Assembly: GCF_024323335.1 (NCBI RefSeq)
Contig: NC_066579.1
Coordinates: 238,189,475-238,253,474, forward strand
Origin: Lathyrus oleraceus
Taxonomy: Eukaryota; Streptophyta; Magnoliopsida; Fabales; Fabaceae
DNA length: 64,000 nucleotides
Reading direction: 5' to 3'
In this document: one piece after another, positions 23,061-34,200 of the stretch
Layout of the letters: each line of letters begins with the position of its first letter
How positions within the stretch are numbered: the first letter of the stretch is position 1
Position numbers and translations under genes: made by a program
The notes under the pieces: model-generated
Seen by the model: only the letters and a program-made list of their open reading frames with translations
Told to the model about the DNA's origin: nothing
The model's database searches: none

Positions 23061-24948
23061 GGTAATCAGTCTTGGGATTTTAGGGTTTTCTTTGCTTGAG
23101 ATTTTTGCCTCCAAGTTCCGTTGTGATTTCGAATCGTCGCCTCCTTTTACTGATTTCTCTTTCTCCTTTTTATGCTCTCCCAGCTTAGGGTTTTGAATCG
23201 GTCTTTGCTGTTCCAGAAAGGTAACTTTGCAAAGCACTTTGGATGCTCGGAAATTGGATTGACCTCTTTGATGCTAGGTTCGAAAATGGTAATCTGAACC
23301 TTCGCTTTCTTCCTTGAATTTCATCTCTATTCCAATTTGGGAATTTCTTGAATTTTTACTGCTTGGTAATTAATTTTGCCTTTTTACTGCAATGAAAAAT
23401 GGTGAGCTTGGTTTGATGCATCCTTGTTCATGGTTTAACATCTTATTACAGAGGGTAATGTTCATTTCTCTTGCTGATTTTGTTTTGAGATCTTGGTACT
23501 GCTGCAAGTCAGGTCTGTTAGCTGTAGTTGCTTGGGACTTCATGGTTCCGTTTGAGTTTGAAACAGGTTTTGGTGGTTTGGCTTGATGCAAGTTGGTACA
23601 GTCATGGTGTTGCAAGGCAAGCAAGGCATGTGTTTCAAATATAAAATGGTACTGATAATTACAGGATTAATACTAGTTGAATTGGTCAAAATCAAATGCC
23701 ATGTAGTTATGATCAAGGTATCTCGACTTAGCCATTAGCTCATGTTTTCTTGCATCTTTTTGCTTGGTGCAGGATTATGGTATACATTTGGTTCAATTTT
23801 GGCCTGTGCATGATGGCATGGTAGGGAGAATGTTGATGTTACTAACTTGTGAACATGTTCAGTTAAGTCTCAATGTTGCTGAATTTCCAGGATTTTATAG
23901 CAGTGTTTACATGCTGATTGCACTGTAGCCTTGTTGTAGCAGGTAGGTTCATTGACTTCTATTGCATTGGAATAGCAGGATGTATCACAGGTCTGGTATC
24001 TTAGTTTGCCTTACTGCTAGATGTTGTGGAATGCCCTTAGGAATAGTTATTGCATGACCTGATGCAGGCATTTGCTTTGGCCTTGCTACGACAGCTATTG
24101 TAAGATTGTCTTGGTTCATAGTTTGGTAGGTGAGTCCTTTGTCTCATGTTCTGGTTCAATGCCTTATAAGTTTTAATCCCACTATTTGCACTCAATTCCT
24201 TGCCCTCACTTGTTTCTCTTGCTGCAGCATGAACTTGGCCTATCATGTTCAAGCTAAGGTCTAGCCCTGGTAGCCTATGATGCAAGCTTGGAAACTGTTT
24301 GGCTTTGAGGTGTGCACATTGTGATGAAGGTGTAATGTTGCTGCTCACTTGGTCTTGCAATGTCATGTTGGATCATTTTTCAGTTCAGCAGGTGAGTGGC
24401 TAAGCATGGTTTGATTTCTTATTGAAATGCAAGGAAAAAACCATGTGCTTGAGTTGGCATGCTTCATGTTGTAGGACCTTGTTTGTCTTGTGGTGAGCTT
24501 TTGGATAATTGTTGGACTGTCTTTGTATTGTAGGATGACCTTTCAGCTAGGCAATGTTGGCTGCAATTCGCATTAGGTCCTGCTTTCTTATGCTCACAAC
24601 AGATTATGACTTGGACATTGACAACAAACTTAAGGCTTTAGTTTCATGGTATGTCAACAACACTTCATGTCTTGTGCATTGATGGTGTTTCTTGTTGGTT
24701 ATGACTTGGTTGAGAGGTTTGGTTAATTGTTGCTTCCAGCTAGTCAACAGGTTTAGGTTTCCAATGCCTTGAAAATCACTTGTCTCTATTCTTTTATTGC
24801 AGATCTGGTGGTCATGTTGTTTGGTGATGATGGATTGCATTTGCCAAGTTATTTCATGTTGTTTTGGACTGAACAACTTGACTGCTTTCATTAAGAACCT
24901 CATTGTAGCTGTTATGCCTTGGCTTGATGATGAACATGGATGCTGCAG

Positions 24949-26772
24949 GATGATGCTTGCAAAACATTACATGAGTTCTGGCTTGAGGAGCCTTCTGCTT
25001 CACAAACTCAGGTCTTTGAAGATGGTAGTACTGTTCCACTAGAGGTGGCTAAGAAAACTGAGCAAATCGTTAAAATGCTGAAGAGATTGCCAAATAATCA
25101 GCTTCTTGTAACTATAATAAAGCGCAACTTGACTCTTGATTTTTTTTCACCGCAATCACATGTGCTAGTCTTGCATGCATTTTGTCTTGTGGACCCAACT
25201 CTCTATGCACCAGCTTCTAACCCTTCCCAGTATGTCATTACTTTGCAGCCATATCTGAAGACTCAGGTTGACAATAGCATGGTCGCACAGCTACTTGAGA
25301 GTATAACATTTATAATTGATGCTGTGTTGCCATTGCTGCGTAAGTTACCTCTCAGTATCGTGTATGAACTTGAACAAGATTTGAAGCAGATGATTCTTCG
25401 ACGCTCTTTCTTGACAGTTGTCCATGCTTGTATCAAATGCCTTCGCAGTATGAGTAAGATTGCTGGAAAGGGGGTAGATGTAATTGAGCATCTTATCCAG
25501 GTCTTCTTCAAATGTTTGGATACCCAGGCAATTGTAAACAAACAGCAAGTTGGGCGATCTCTCTTCTGTATCGGCTTACTTATTCGTTATGGCAACTGTT
25601 TGCTAGCAAGCTCTGGTAATAAACTCGTTGATGTCAGAAGGAGCCTCAGCTTGTTTATGAAGTATCTTGCCGTGGATGATTATTCTCTTAAGGTTAGATC
25701 ATCGCAGGCACTAGGATATGTTCTAATTGCAAGGCCTGAATTTATGTTAGAACATGACATTGGAAAGATACTGGAGGAAACACTGTCTTCTCATGCTGAT
25801 GCTCGGCTTAAGATTCAAGCATTGCAAAACATGTTCGAGTATCTTCTTGACGCTGAAAGCAAAATGGAAGCAGAAGTTGATGATAATGTGCCTGGTCACT
25901 CGGTCAGAGCTGGGCAGAGTGTACCTGTTGCTGTCGGGGCTGGAGATACAAGCATATGTGGGGGTATTGTTCAGTTGTACTGGGACAATATTTTGGGTCG
26001 ATGTTTGGATTGTGATGAACAAGTTCGACAATCAGCCTTGAAGATTGTTGAAATTGTGTTGCGCCAAGGTCTTGTTCATCCCATCACCTGTATTCCATAT
26101 CTCATAGCACTTGAAACAGATCCTCTGGAGTCAAATTCAAAATTGGCTCATCATCTCCTAATGAATATGAATGAGAAGTATCCTGCATTTTTTGAAAGCC
26201 GCTTGGGTGATAGACTTCAAATGTCCTTTATGTTCATGCAAGCTATTTGTGTTATTCCTGATGAAAATGTTAACCACAAGACCCCATCTAAGATCCTTGT
26301 TTCTGGAAAAGGGAAACCTGAGTCTGACTCAATCACACAATCAAGAGTTGGGGTTTCTCGAATATACAAGCTCGTCCGAGGGAACCGGATGTCGAGGAAT
26401 GAATTTATGTCCTCAATAGTGCGAAAATTTGATAATCCAAAATGGAACAAATTTGTAATAGCTCTCTTAACGTACTGCACAGAGGTTCTTGCCTTGCTCC
26501 CATTCATTGCACCTGATGAACCACTTTATTTAATCTATGCTATCAATAGAGCAGTTCAGGTTAGGGCTGGTCAACTGGAGGCGAACTTCAAAGCCTGGTG
26601 TTCAAGCTTATTACGGAGTGAGGGTGACGTTACACCTCATGGGAATGGAATGCATCAACAAGCGCCAAATGAACCTATTCATTCAACCCAAGTTATGTCA
26701 ACGGACTTAAATGGTACATTTCAGCAAAGTGTAGATGTTCAGCCCAACCTCGATGACATGAAGAATAGGATG
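24949..26772 (+). pseudogene. SCC2: Captured fragment of SCC2/NIPBL cohesin loader (3' LTR copy)
   Basis: About 608 codons without stop or intron inside an open frame of 631 (24940-26835). Plant SCC2 (Nipped-B/NIPBL family) is a large nuclear HEAT-repeat protein that loads cohesin on chromosomes. Recognisable segments are [92 protein letters not shown] and [20 protein letters not shown]. These match the C-terminal half of plant SCC2. Both ends are truncated: it starts at [11 protein letters not shown], and after [14 protein letters not shown] the frame runs on into LTR text. It lies antisense to the element within the U3-side of the LTR. It has no start, termini or conserved ends of its own, so it is a transduplicated fragment. 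Confidence 0.88.
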
Positions 26773-26804
26773 GGGGCCAATAGAAAAGGGTTTTGGGTGA
26801 CTTT

Positions 26805-26856
26805 GGTCAATGTTGACCAAAAAGTCAACTGTTGACCAAAGTCAACAATTGGTCAA
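26805..26856. promoter_or_regulatory. Cluster of six W-boxes in U3 of 3' LTR
   Basis: Six TTGACC or (A/G)GTCAA motifs in 52 bp: 26805, 26813, 26823, 26832, 26840 and 26851, in alternating orientation. The first pair forms the palindrome TTGGTCAATGTTGACCAA. W-boxes bind WRKY factors, which often respond to stress. The same cluster is in the 5' LTR at 41643-41694. Function is inferred. Confidence 0.6.
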
Positions 26857-27250
26857 AAATGTCAAATTTTGTATTTTCTTGTATGGAATCACATGTAATG
26901 GTTTAAAATGACATGAAATAAATTGAAATGGATTAACAAATGGTTTGAAGTTGGTTTCCAAATTGTTTTTTTTTATGACTTGGATGACTTTTGATGTACA
27001 TGAACAAGGCCATGAAATGAGACCATAAGGTTAGGGTTTTGACATAGTATCCATGAACCAATAACATGACTGGCAAGTGGCTAGAAACACAAGAAACTTG
27101 GTTGTTCAGATGACCCAGACTATAGATGTATCCACAATCACAACACCATGACTTTGGATCAAAAACCAATCCTCATATAAAACCAAAGTAAGGTTAGGCC
27201 AAGCATGCCAAACAAACATAAAAATTTAGGACCAAAATCGGGGTATGACA

Positions 27251-27266
27251 GCTGCCCCTATTTAAG
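27251..27266 (-). other. Candidate polypurine tract
   Basis: On the minus strand AAATAGGGGCAGC lies directly against the 3' LTR start TGTCATACC. Its position fits the plus-strand primer; the tract is short and interrupted by C. Confidence 0.6.
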
Positions 27267-27589
27267 CGTCTTCAACTAGAGAATATGAAGCAGAACGTTC
27301 TTCATATGATCATAGTGGGAGATGGTTAAATACTAAGAAGACCCGGATTTTGATCTTGAATCCCTATGAAACAATTAACAATGCCTGTCAGAATCGGCAA
27401 AGAAGCAATCTCGAAAGAAGAATCCGTCTGGTACGGTGAAAATCGGCCTGAGTACCGAAACAAAAAGTTGACCTGGATACCAAAATAAATGGTAACACAG
27501 GAATACCCATGGCCTGAACGCCGCACATTAGTCTGAACACTAAGCATCGGAATATGAGAGTATCAATGTTGGTCTGATCACCGGAAATC

Positions 27590-28335
27590 TGGTCTGAACA
27601 CCACTTCGATCTGGAAATCGGAAAACTGGCCTGAATGCCACAAGTACTTCGACTTGAACGTCGGAAACTTCTTCGATCTGAAAATCGGAAACTGGCCTGA
27701 ATGCCACTTCGGTCTGGATACTGGAAAATTGGCCTGAATGCCACTTCGGTCTGAATACCGGAAACTGGCCTGAATGCCACAAGTTGCATCGACCTGAATG
27801 TCGGAAACTTCTTCGATCTGAAAATCGGAAACTGGCATGAATGCCACTTCGGTCTGGATACCGGAAACTGGCCTGAATGCCACAAGTTGCATCGACCTGA
27901 ATGTCGGAAACTTCTTCGATCTGAATATCGGAAAAACTGGCCTGAATGCCATAAGTGCTTCGACCTGAATGTCGGAAACTTCTTCGATCTGAAAATCGGA
28001 AACTGGCCTGAATGCCACTTCGGTCTGGATACCGGAAAATTGGTCTGAATGCCACTTCGGTCTGAATACCGGGAACTGGCCTGAATGCCACTTCAGTCTG
28101 AATACCGGAAAAAACTGGCCTGAATGCCACTTCGGTCTGAATACCGGAAACTGGCCTGAATGCCACAAGTTGCATCGACCTGAATGTCGGAAACTTCTTC
28201 GATCTAAATATCGGAAAAACTGGCCTGAATGCCACTTCGGTCTGAATACCGGAAAATTGGCCTGAACGCCACTTCGGTCTGAATACCGGAAAATTGGCCT
28301 GAATGCCACTTCGGTCTGAATACCGGAAAACTTCA
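27590..28335 (-). repeat. 34-bp tandem array in the 3' UTR
   Basis: About twenty copies of CTGGCCTGAATGCCAC followed by TTCGGTCTGAATACCGGAAA. A variant block with TTCGATCTGAAAATCGGAAA and AAGTTGCATCGACCTGAATG is interspersed, giving a higher-order pattern of roughly 100-150 bp. Half-units are inverted-repeat-like (CGGTCTGAATACCG, CGATCTGAAAATCG), so each can form a small stem. Open frames across it are repeat artefacts. It occupies the same place as the repeat-rich 3' UTR of the first Ogre element but is unrelated in sequence. Confidence 0.9.
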
Positions 28336-29888
28336 TGCCTGTCAGCATCGGCAGAAATAGGGAAAATGATAACTGAGGCGGCACGTGGGCCAACGATCTA
28401 TGCTGGGGATAATACGTCATGAACAACCTTCAGTCTGAGCACTGGAAACAAACTTCTGGCTTATCACTTGGGATACCGAGAATGTTTTATGCTTACATGC
28501 GTATGTTTGAATTTTTCAATGGCGTAATGCTCCATGAGAATGGAAATGCTACGCGATTTGGGAGGATGCAATGCAATATGATTCTACATGCAGGGATGCG
28601 AAATGCTGGGGAAAATGCCAAGCTGAAGCAAGGAATCCCGTTGGGGAAATGATTATAATCTTCTGGACCCTGGCACTACTGTTGGAGATGCACAACATAA
28701 TGAACTATGTGGGGAAATGACCGGCCGCGCGGTGTTCTGGCAATGGCGAGATGCCGAGGCTCTGACTGGGGAGAGAACGGCGCTGCCAACCTGTTGTTGG
28801 GGGAAGCGACAGTGGTTCTGGCAACCATAATCTGCGAGAGAGACGACTCAGCAGGGGAAGCAAACACCGATACGGTACCGAGATTCTGCTTCAAGGAATG
28901 AGATCATCGATCTGGGATTGAAATCCTCGATCTGACATCGAACTCTGAGGAGCAGCTGCTTCTGCTGGGGATATACAGTCTGGCACTGTTAACTCCGCTG
29001 GGGATATACAGTCTGGCACTGTTAACTCTACCAGGGAGTGTATAGTCTGAAACACATGCTTGAGAAGCACCGTAGTGAGAAACTGATGGGGATTGAAGAA
29101 TCCAACACTCTGATCAGCTCTGCAGGGATAAGACACCGGATTCGTCTGTTGGTGACTTCACTGGGGAAGATATTCACGGTCATCTGCAGGGGATTTTAAG
29201 GAAATGCCCCGAAGGTATCTGTTCTGAATAGACGATCCAAAGCACTTAAAATTTACAGCAATTTTAAATGTTTATTGAGCATGTACCTGTAAAGCCCTTA
29301 TGTGTCATGATGCAATGTTTATCAAAAATTCGGACGTCATTTTTGCAAACAAAACAGTAAAATGACAATGAACACAGAGATGTACTGAATCACATGATTT
29401 TATTGATTGAATGGCCTCTGAATAGGCATTTACATCAGGAAGCAATCCCTGGAAAGAGGTAATTGCACGAAATATAAAAAACAGAAAATAATTTAATGGC
29501 AATGTGAAATGGATTTCTATTGGGTTCCAATTCTGCTATGACTCGCTCGTCTTCACGATCTTCCAGATGATCAGCCTTCTGAAAAGATGATTAGATTGTT
29601 TTCTTCCTTTTGAAAGTTTCCAGTCATCGACATGAGATGAGATTCAGAACTAACTCAGAACGCAGTCATTCGCTTAATCCCTAACTTTTGCCTGGATCGC
29701 CCTTTCGGGTTTTCAATCCACCGGGATACCCATTTTTGCCTAAGTTGCCTTTTCAGGTTTTCAACTTACCGGGTGTACAATCTTTTAATTTTAGTCCCTA
29801 ACTTTTTCCCGAACCTTTTCATTTTCTTGGTTCGTCGGGATGCCCATTTTTGCCTGGACTGTTCTTTTTACTGTCCAGCGGGTCTATC
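28336..29888 (-). other. Rest of 3' UTR between array and INT
   Basis: Non-coding. 28640-29170 has degenerate CTGGGGA boxes (for example two nearly identical GCTGGGGATATACAGTCTGG copies at about 28965-29020), reminiscent of those in the first Ogre 3' UTR. 29675-29885 holds the CCCTTTCGGGTTTT motif shared by both elements. Nothing is recognised in 29200-29670. Confidence 0.7.
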
Positions 29889-31274
29889 TCATGCGAAGTA
29901 TTTTTTAACTGCGTCTGAGTTTACCGGGGAAGTGAAGTCTTCACCATCCATCGTTGCGAGCATTAAGGCCCCTCCATCAAAGACCTTGGTGACAATATAA
30001 GGTCCCTCATAGTTAGGAGTCCACTTGCCCCTGTGATCTGTCTGAGGAGGAAGGATCCTTTTCAACACCAAATCTCCGACTTGGAAACATCGGGGGCGCA
30101 CTTTCTGGTCAAAGGCTCTCTTCATCCGACTCTGATACAACTGCCCATGACAAATGGCTGCCATTCGCTTCTCTTCGATAAGACTCAACTCATTGAACCT
30201 TGTTCGAATCCATTCAGCTTCGTCTAGCTTGACATCCAACAGGACTCTTAGAGAAGGAATCTCCACTTCAACAGGTAGGACTGCTTCCATACCATACACC
30301 AGGGAGTAAGGGGTCGCCCCGGTCGACGTACGTACTGAAGTGCGGTACCCATGCAAGGCGAAGGGTAGCATCTCATGCCAATCTCTGTACGTAACGACCA
30401 TCTTCTGCACGATCTTCTTTATGTTCTTATTTGCTGCCTCAACAGCACCGTTCATCTTAGGACGATAGGGGGAAGAATTGTGATGCTGAATGTTGAAGTT
30501 CTGGCACAACTCCTTCATCATTTTGTTATTGAGATTGGAACCATTATCAGTAATGATTCTCTCGGGAATCCCATAGCGACAAATGATTTCCTTCTTAATG
30601 AAACGGGCAACCACATGTCTGGTGACATTCGCGAATGATGCTGCTTCGACCCACTTGGTGAAATAGTCGATGGCAACAAGGATGAAGCGATGCCCATTGG
30701 AAGCAGTCGGCTCAATCTTTCCAATCATGTCAATGCCCCACATCGCAAACGGCCACGACGAAGACATCACATTCAGAGGATTCGGCGGTACATGCACCTT
30801 ATCAGCATAAATCTGGCATTTATGACACTTCCGAGCATATTTGTAACAATCAGATTCCATGGTCATCCAGTAATAACCCGCTCTCAATAATTTCTTAGCC
30901 ATTGCATGTCCGCCGGCGTGAGTACCGAAGGAGCCCTCATGAACTTCCTGCATTAACATGTCCGCCTCGTGTTTGTCCACGCATCTGAGCAAAACCATGT
31001 CGAAGTTCCTCTTATACAGCACATCGTCTTTGTTCAAGAAGAAACTGCCTGCCAATCTTCTCAAAGTCTTTCTATCATTGTTGGATGCCCCTGCAGGGTA
31101 CTCTTGATTCTTCAGAAAGCACTTGATGTCGTGATACCAGGGCTTGTCATCAACCATTAGTTCAGCGGCAAACACATACGCGGCCCTATCAAGGCGCATA
31201 ACATCGATCCTAGGAGCATGGTTCCACCGAACCACCTTGATCATGGAGGATAGAGTAGCAAGAGCATCTGCCAT
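29889..31274 (-). CDS. pol: aRH C-terminal end and integrase of second Ogre-like element
   Basis: 461 codons. The first few (MADALATLSSM) are the last catalytic part of aRH; the remainder is INT. HHCC elements (HEGSFGTHAGGH to CHKCQ) and the DDE triad (MWGIDMIG, ITDNGSNL, GAVEAANKN) are intact. By eye it is about 85% like INT of the first element. The frame continues upstream except for a TAG at 31275-31277, where the first element has Arg. There is no stop between the WYHDIKCFL segment and INT, unlike the first element. Confidence 0.92.
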   Translation of the reverse strand: MADALATLSSMIKVVRWNHAPRIDVMRLDRAAYVFAAELMVDDKPWYHDIKCFLKNQEYPAGASNNDRKTLRRLAGSFFLNKDDVLYKRNFDMVLLRCVDKHEADMLMQEVHEGSFGTHAGGHAMAKKLLRAGYYWMTMESDCYKYARKCHKCQIYADKVHVPPNPLNVMSSSWPFAMWGIDMIGKIEPTASNGHRFILVAIDYFTKWVEAASFANVTRHVVARFIKKEIICRYGIPERIITDNGSNLNNKMMKELCQNFNIQHHNSSPYRPKMNGAVEAANKNIKKIVQKMVVTYRDWHEMLPFALHGYRTSVRTSTGATPYSLVYGMEAVLPVEVEIPSLRVLLDVKLDEAEWIRTRFNELSLIEEKRMAAICHGQLYQSRMKRAFDQKVRPRCFQVGDLVLKRILPPQTDHRGKWTPNYEGPYIVTKVFDGGALMLATMDGEDFTSPVNSDAVKKYFA

Positions 31275-33363
31275 CTAGTTCTCATCACGAGGTATATGAT
31301 ACGGCTTTACTGTTGTGAAGAAAGTCAACAGTCTTCTCGTGTAATCTCTGTAGGGGACCAGAGTAGGCTGGAGAGTGTTCCAATCACTATTTACTTGATT
31401 GATCACTAGGGCTGAATCTCCGAAGATGTCCAGAGTCTTGATTCTCAAATCAATGGCTTGCTCAATACCCAAGATACAGGCCTCGTACTCAGCTTCATTA
31501 TTGGTGCACTCGAAGGTCAGACGAGCGGTGAAAGGCATGTGGGCACCTTTTATAGTAGTAATGACAGCGCCAATTCCACTTCCTTTGGCGTTGACGGCCC
31601 CATCAAATAACAAAGTCCACTTTTCGTCTGGATCAGGTCCCTCCCCAACAACTGGCTCTTCACAGTCTTTCATCTTGAGGAACATGATGTCTTCATCTGG
31701 AAAATCAAACTTCATTGGCTCGTAATCTTCAATCGGTTGTTGAGCAAGATAGTCCGACAGAATACTCCCCTTGATGGCTTTCTGGGATGTATACTGGATA
31801 TCATACTCTGTTAGTACCATTTGCCAACGAGCAACCCTTCCGGTGAGAGATGGCTTCTCAAATATATACTTGACTGGATCCATCTTGGAGATCAGTAAGG
31901 TTGTGTGAGTCAGCATGTATTGTCTCAATCGCTTAGCAGCCCATGCAAGTGCACAACATGTCTTTTCAAGCATTGAGTATCTCGACTCGCAGTCTGTGAA
32001 TTTTTTACTCAGGTAGTAGATGGCATGCTCTTTTCTACCTGTCTCGTCGTGTTGACCGAGAACACAACCCATGGAATTGTCGAGTACTGTCAAGTACATA
32101 ATCAGCGGTCTCCCTGAGACTGGAGGCATGAGGATAGGGGGATTCTGCAAATACTCTTTTATCCTTTCAAAAGCCCTTTGACAATCATCATTCCACCTGA
32201 TAGCCTGATCTTTCCTCAATAATTTGAAAATTGGCTCACACGTGGCTGTTAGGTGAGAGATGAACCTTGCAATGTAATTCAACCTCCCTAAGAAACCACG
32301 GACTTGCTTCTCCGTTCTTGGCTCAGGCATTTCCTGTATTGCTTTCACTTTGTCAGGATCCACCTCAATCCCTTTTCTGCTAACAATAAAACCCAGCAAT
32401 TTTCCAGATCTCACCCCGAAAGTGCACTTGTTCGGATTAAGCCTCAGCTTGAATTTCCTTAAACGCTCAAACAGCTTCTGCAGATTCACCAGATGTTCTT
32501 CTTCTGTCTGAGATTTGGCAATCATATCGTCCACATAAACCTCGATTTCATGATGAATCATATCATGGAATAGAGTCACCATAGCTCGTTGATATGTTGC
32601 CCCAGCGTTTTTCAGACCAAACGGCATCACCTTGTAGCAGAAGGTCCCCCATGGGGTTATGAAAGTTGTCTTCTCCATGTCTTCTGGTGCCATCTTGATT
32701 TGGTTATAGCCAGAAAAGCCATCCATGAAGGAGAATACCGAGAACTGAGCTGTGTTATCCACCAAAACGTCGATGTGAGGTAATGGGAAATCATCCTTTG
32801 GACTGGCTCTGTTCAGATCCCGGTAGTCGACACACATCCGTACCTTTCAATCCTTCTTAGGTACTGGAACGATGTTTGCGACCCATGGCGGATAATTGGT
32901 AACCGCTAGAAACCCTGCATCCAACTGTTTTTGCACTTCTTCTTTTATCTTGACAGCCATCTCTGGTCTTGTTCTTCTGAGCTTCTGCTTGACCGGAGGA
33001 CACCCCTCTTTGAGAGGTAAACGGTGTACCACAATGTCTGTGTCAAGCCCTGGCATATCCTGATAAGACCAAGCGAAGACGTCAACATACTCTCGCAACA
33101 GTTCAATCAACCCCTTCTTTACATCGTCTTCCAAAGCAGCCCCTATCTTGATTTCTTTCTTGACTTCCTCAGTGCCAAGATTAATCACTTCAGTAGACTC
33201 TTGATGCGGTTGAATGACCCTTTCCTCTTGTTTTAACAGCATGGCAAGTTCTTCAGGGAGTTCACAGTCTTCATCACCCTCTTCTTCAGCTTGGAAGATT
33301 GGATTTTCGAAGTCGAAGCGAGCCATAGCAGAACTGTTATCAATAGGATCCGGTGATGTGCAT
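31275..33363 (-). pseudogene. pol: RT, RNase H and aRH of second Ogre-like element, two nonsense codons
   Basis: One reading frame from the splice acceptor at 33363, with in-frame TGA at 32847-32849 (between PVPKKD and KVRMC, where the other element has Gly) and TAG at 31275-31277. RT keeps FSFMDGFSGYNQIKM and YVDDMIAKS. The first RNase H is degenerate (LTVLDNSMG). aRH keeps FDGAVNAKGSG, NNEAEYEA and GDSAL, with the last Asp just past the second stop. No frameshift is visible. The nonsense codons mean this copy could not supply pol itself. Confidence 0.9.
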
Positions 33364-33622
33364 CTGCATGAGTGATGGTATGTGCTTATGAGTGTGAACA
33401 GTGAGTGAAAACTAAACAAAACATTTCCAAATATTTTTATTCTTTTGAAATTTTGAAAACTGTAAAAATAGAAAAACAGTGAACAAGATTTTGAATGCAA
33501 AAGACGTCCTTCATTTATGATAAACAATGCAGGTATTCACATAGATGAGCCCTACAATGAGTCATTACGCCCTGGGCGGAACGCAAGACTTGGACATGCA
33601 TGAATAAACAAAGAAAAATTAC
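33364..33622 (-). other. Predicted intron between PR and RT, second element
   Basis: Donor GA|GTAATTTTTC lies in the last Glu codon of the PR frame; acceptor ACTCATGCAG|ATGC. The intron is 259 bp. Joining restores a Glu codon and the RT frame (CTSPDPIDN...). The donor begins GTAATT and the acceptor ATGCAG, as in the first element, although the intron bodies differ. Confidence 0.78.
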
Positions 33623-34200
33623 TCCTCTAGAAGAGTGACTTGGACAATTTCCTCGGTAGACCAATTGTTGATGACTTCACCAGGGATCCTCGGACGCACC
33701 CAGTTGTCGATGTCGCAATCACTATCCCCATCTTCATCGTTGATCGCCGAGATCTGGCCATATTGGATGACGCCAGCACTAGAGAAAGTAATCGGCCCCT
33801 GACGAGTCTGAAGTGTTGAAGTTGTAGAAGTCAGCGCTGGTTGATACCCAATCCCGAACTTGTCGTCCTTCATTGGTAACTCCAACAGACGTCCCCAACC
33901 GGGAGCAACACCTGAAACCACCAAGGCTTACGCCTGCTTGAAAGATGAGATAGGAGCTCCTGCTTTAACCCCTTCCATCGGAGCTGCATCCTTGATCTGG
34001 ACTGACTCAAAGGCCTGACTGAGAGTCTCATGAATTTCACCTTCTACCTCTACGTACTTGAAGGTAGACAGGTTACTTACCAGTATGTCCTCCTCACCAC
34101 AGACGGTGACAATTCTTCCATTGATTGGGAACTTGATCTTCTGATGCAGTGTTGAGAAGACTGCCCCAGCATTGTGGCATGTTATGGGATATGCAAATGC
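33619..34200 (-). pseudogene. C-terminal remnant of protease region
   Basis: Corresponds to the part of PR after the RPWIH motif: NAGAVFSTLHQKIKFP and the following Glu-rich tail ending at VTLLEE, like the first element's equivalent. An in-frame TAA at 33925-33927 interrupts it. Upstream of about 34190 the sequence no longer matches PR (the DTG site is missing) and runs into leader-like text, marking an internal deletion that removed ORF1, gag and the PR active site. Confidence 0.78.

Larger units (their letters stand above)
20334..27250 (-). repeat. 3' LTR of SCC2-bearing element, 6917 bp
   Basis: Starts TGTCATACCCCGATTTTGG (minus, at 27250) and ends GGCTGCGACA (20334). From the U3 end it contains a W-box cluster (26805-26856), the antisense SCC2 fragment (24949-26772), T/G-rich text (23060-24940), a CT-rich 5'-UTR-like stretch (22780-23060), AT-rich sequence (22370-22760), short minisatellites (21590-21895), and four copies of a TACGTAGG hairpin module (20670-21330). 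One of the longest LTRs I would expect in plants. Confidence 0.93.

Noticed and set aside
24037..24903. Minus-strand frames of 99-109 codons in the T-rich part of the LTR
   Set aside because: No recognisable domain; they are conserved between LTR copies only because the LTRs are nearly identical.
27590..28335. CRISPR-like array because of short regular repeats
   Set aside because: There are no unique spacers; the units are contiguous variants of one sequence in a plant retrotransposon UTR.
27388..28426. Three long overlapping minus-strand frames (165-282 codons) with repeated FRPVF/FRYPDRSGIQ text
   Set aside because: They are translations of the 34-bp tandem array; several frames are open at once because the unit lacks stops, which is not evidence of a protein.
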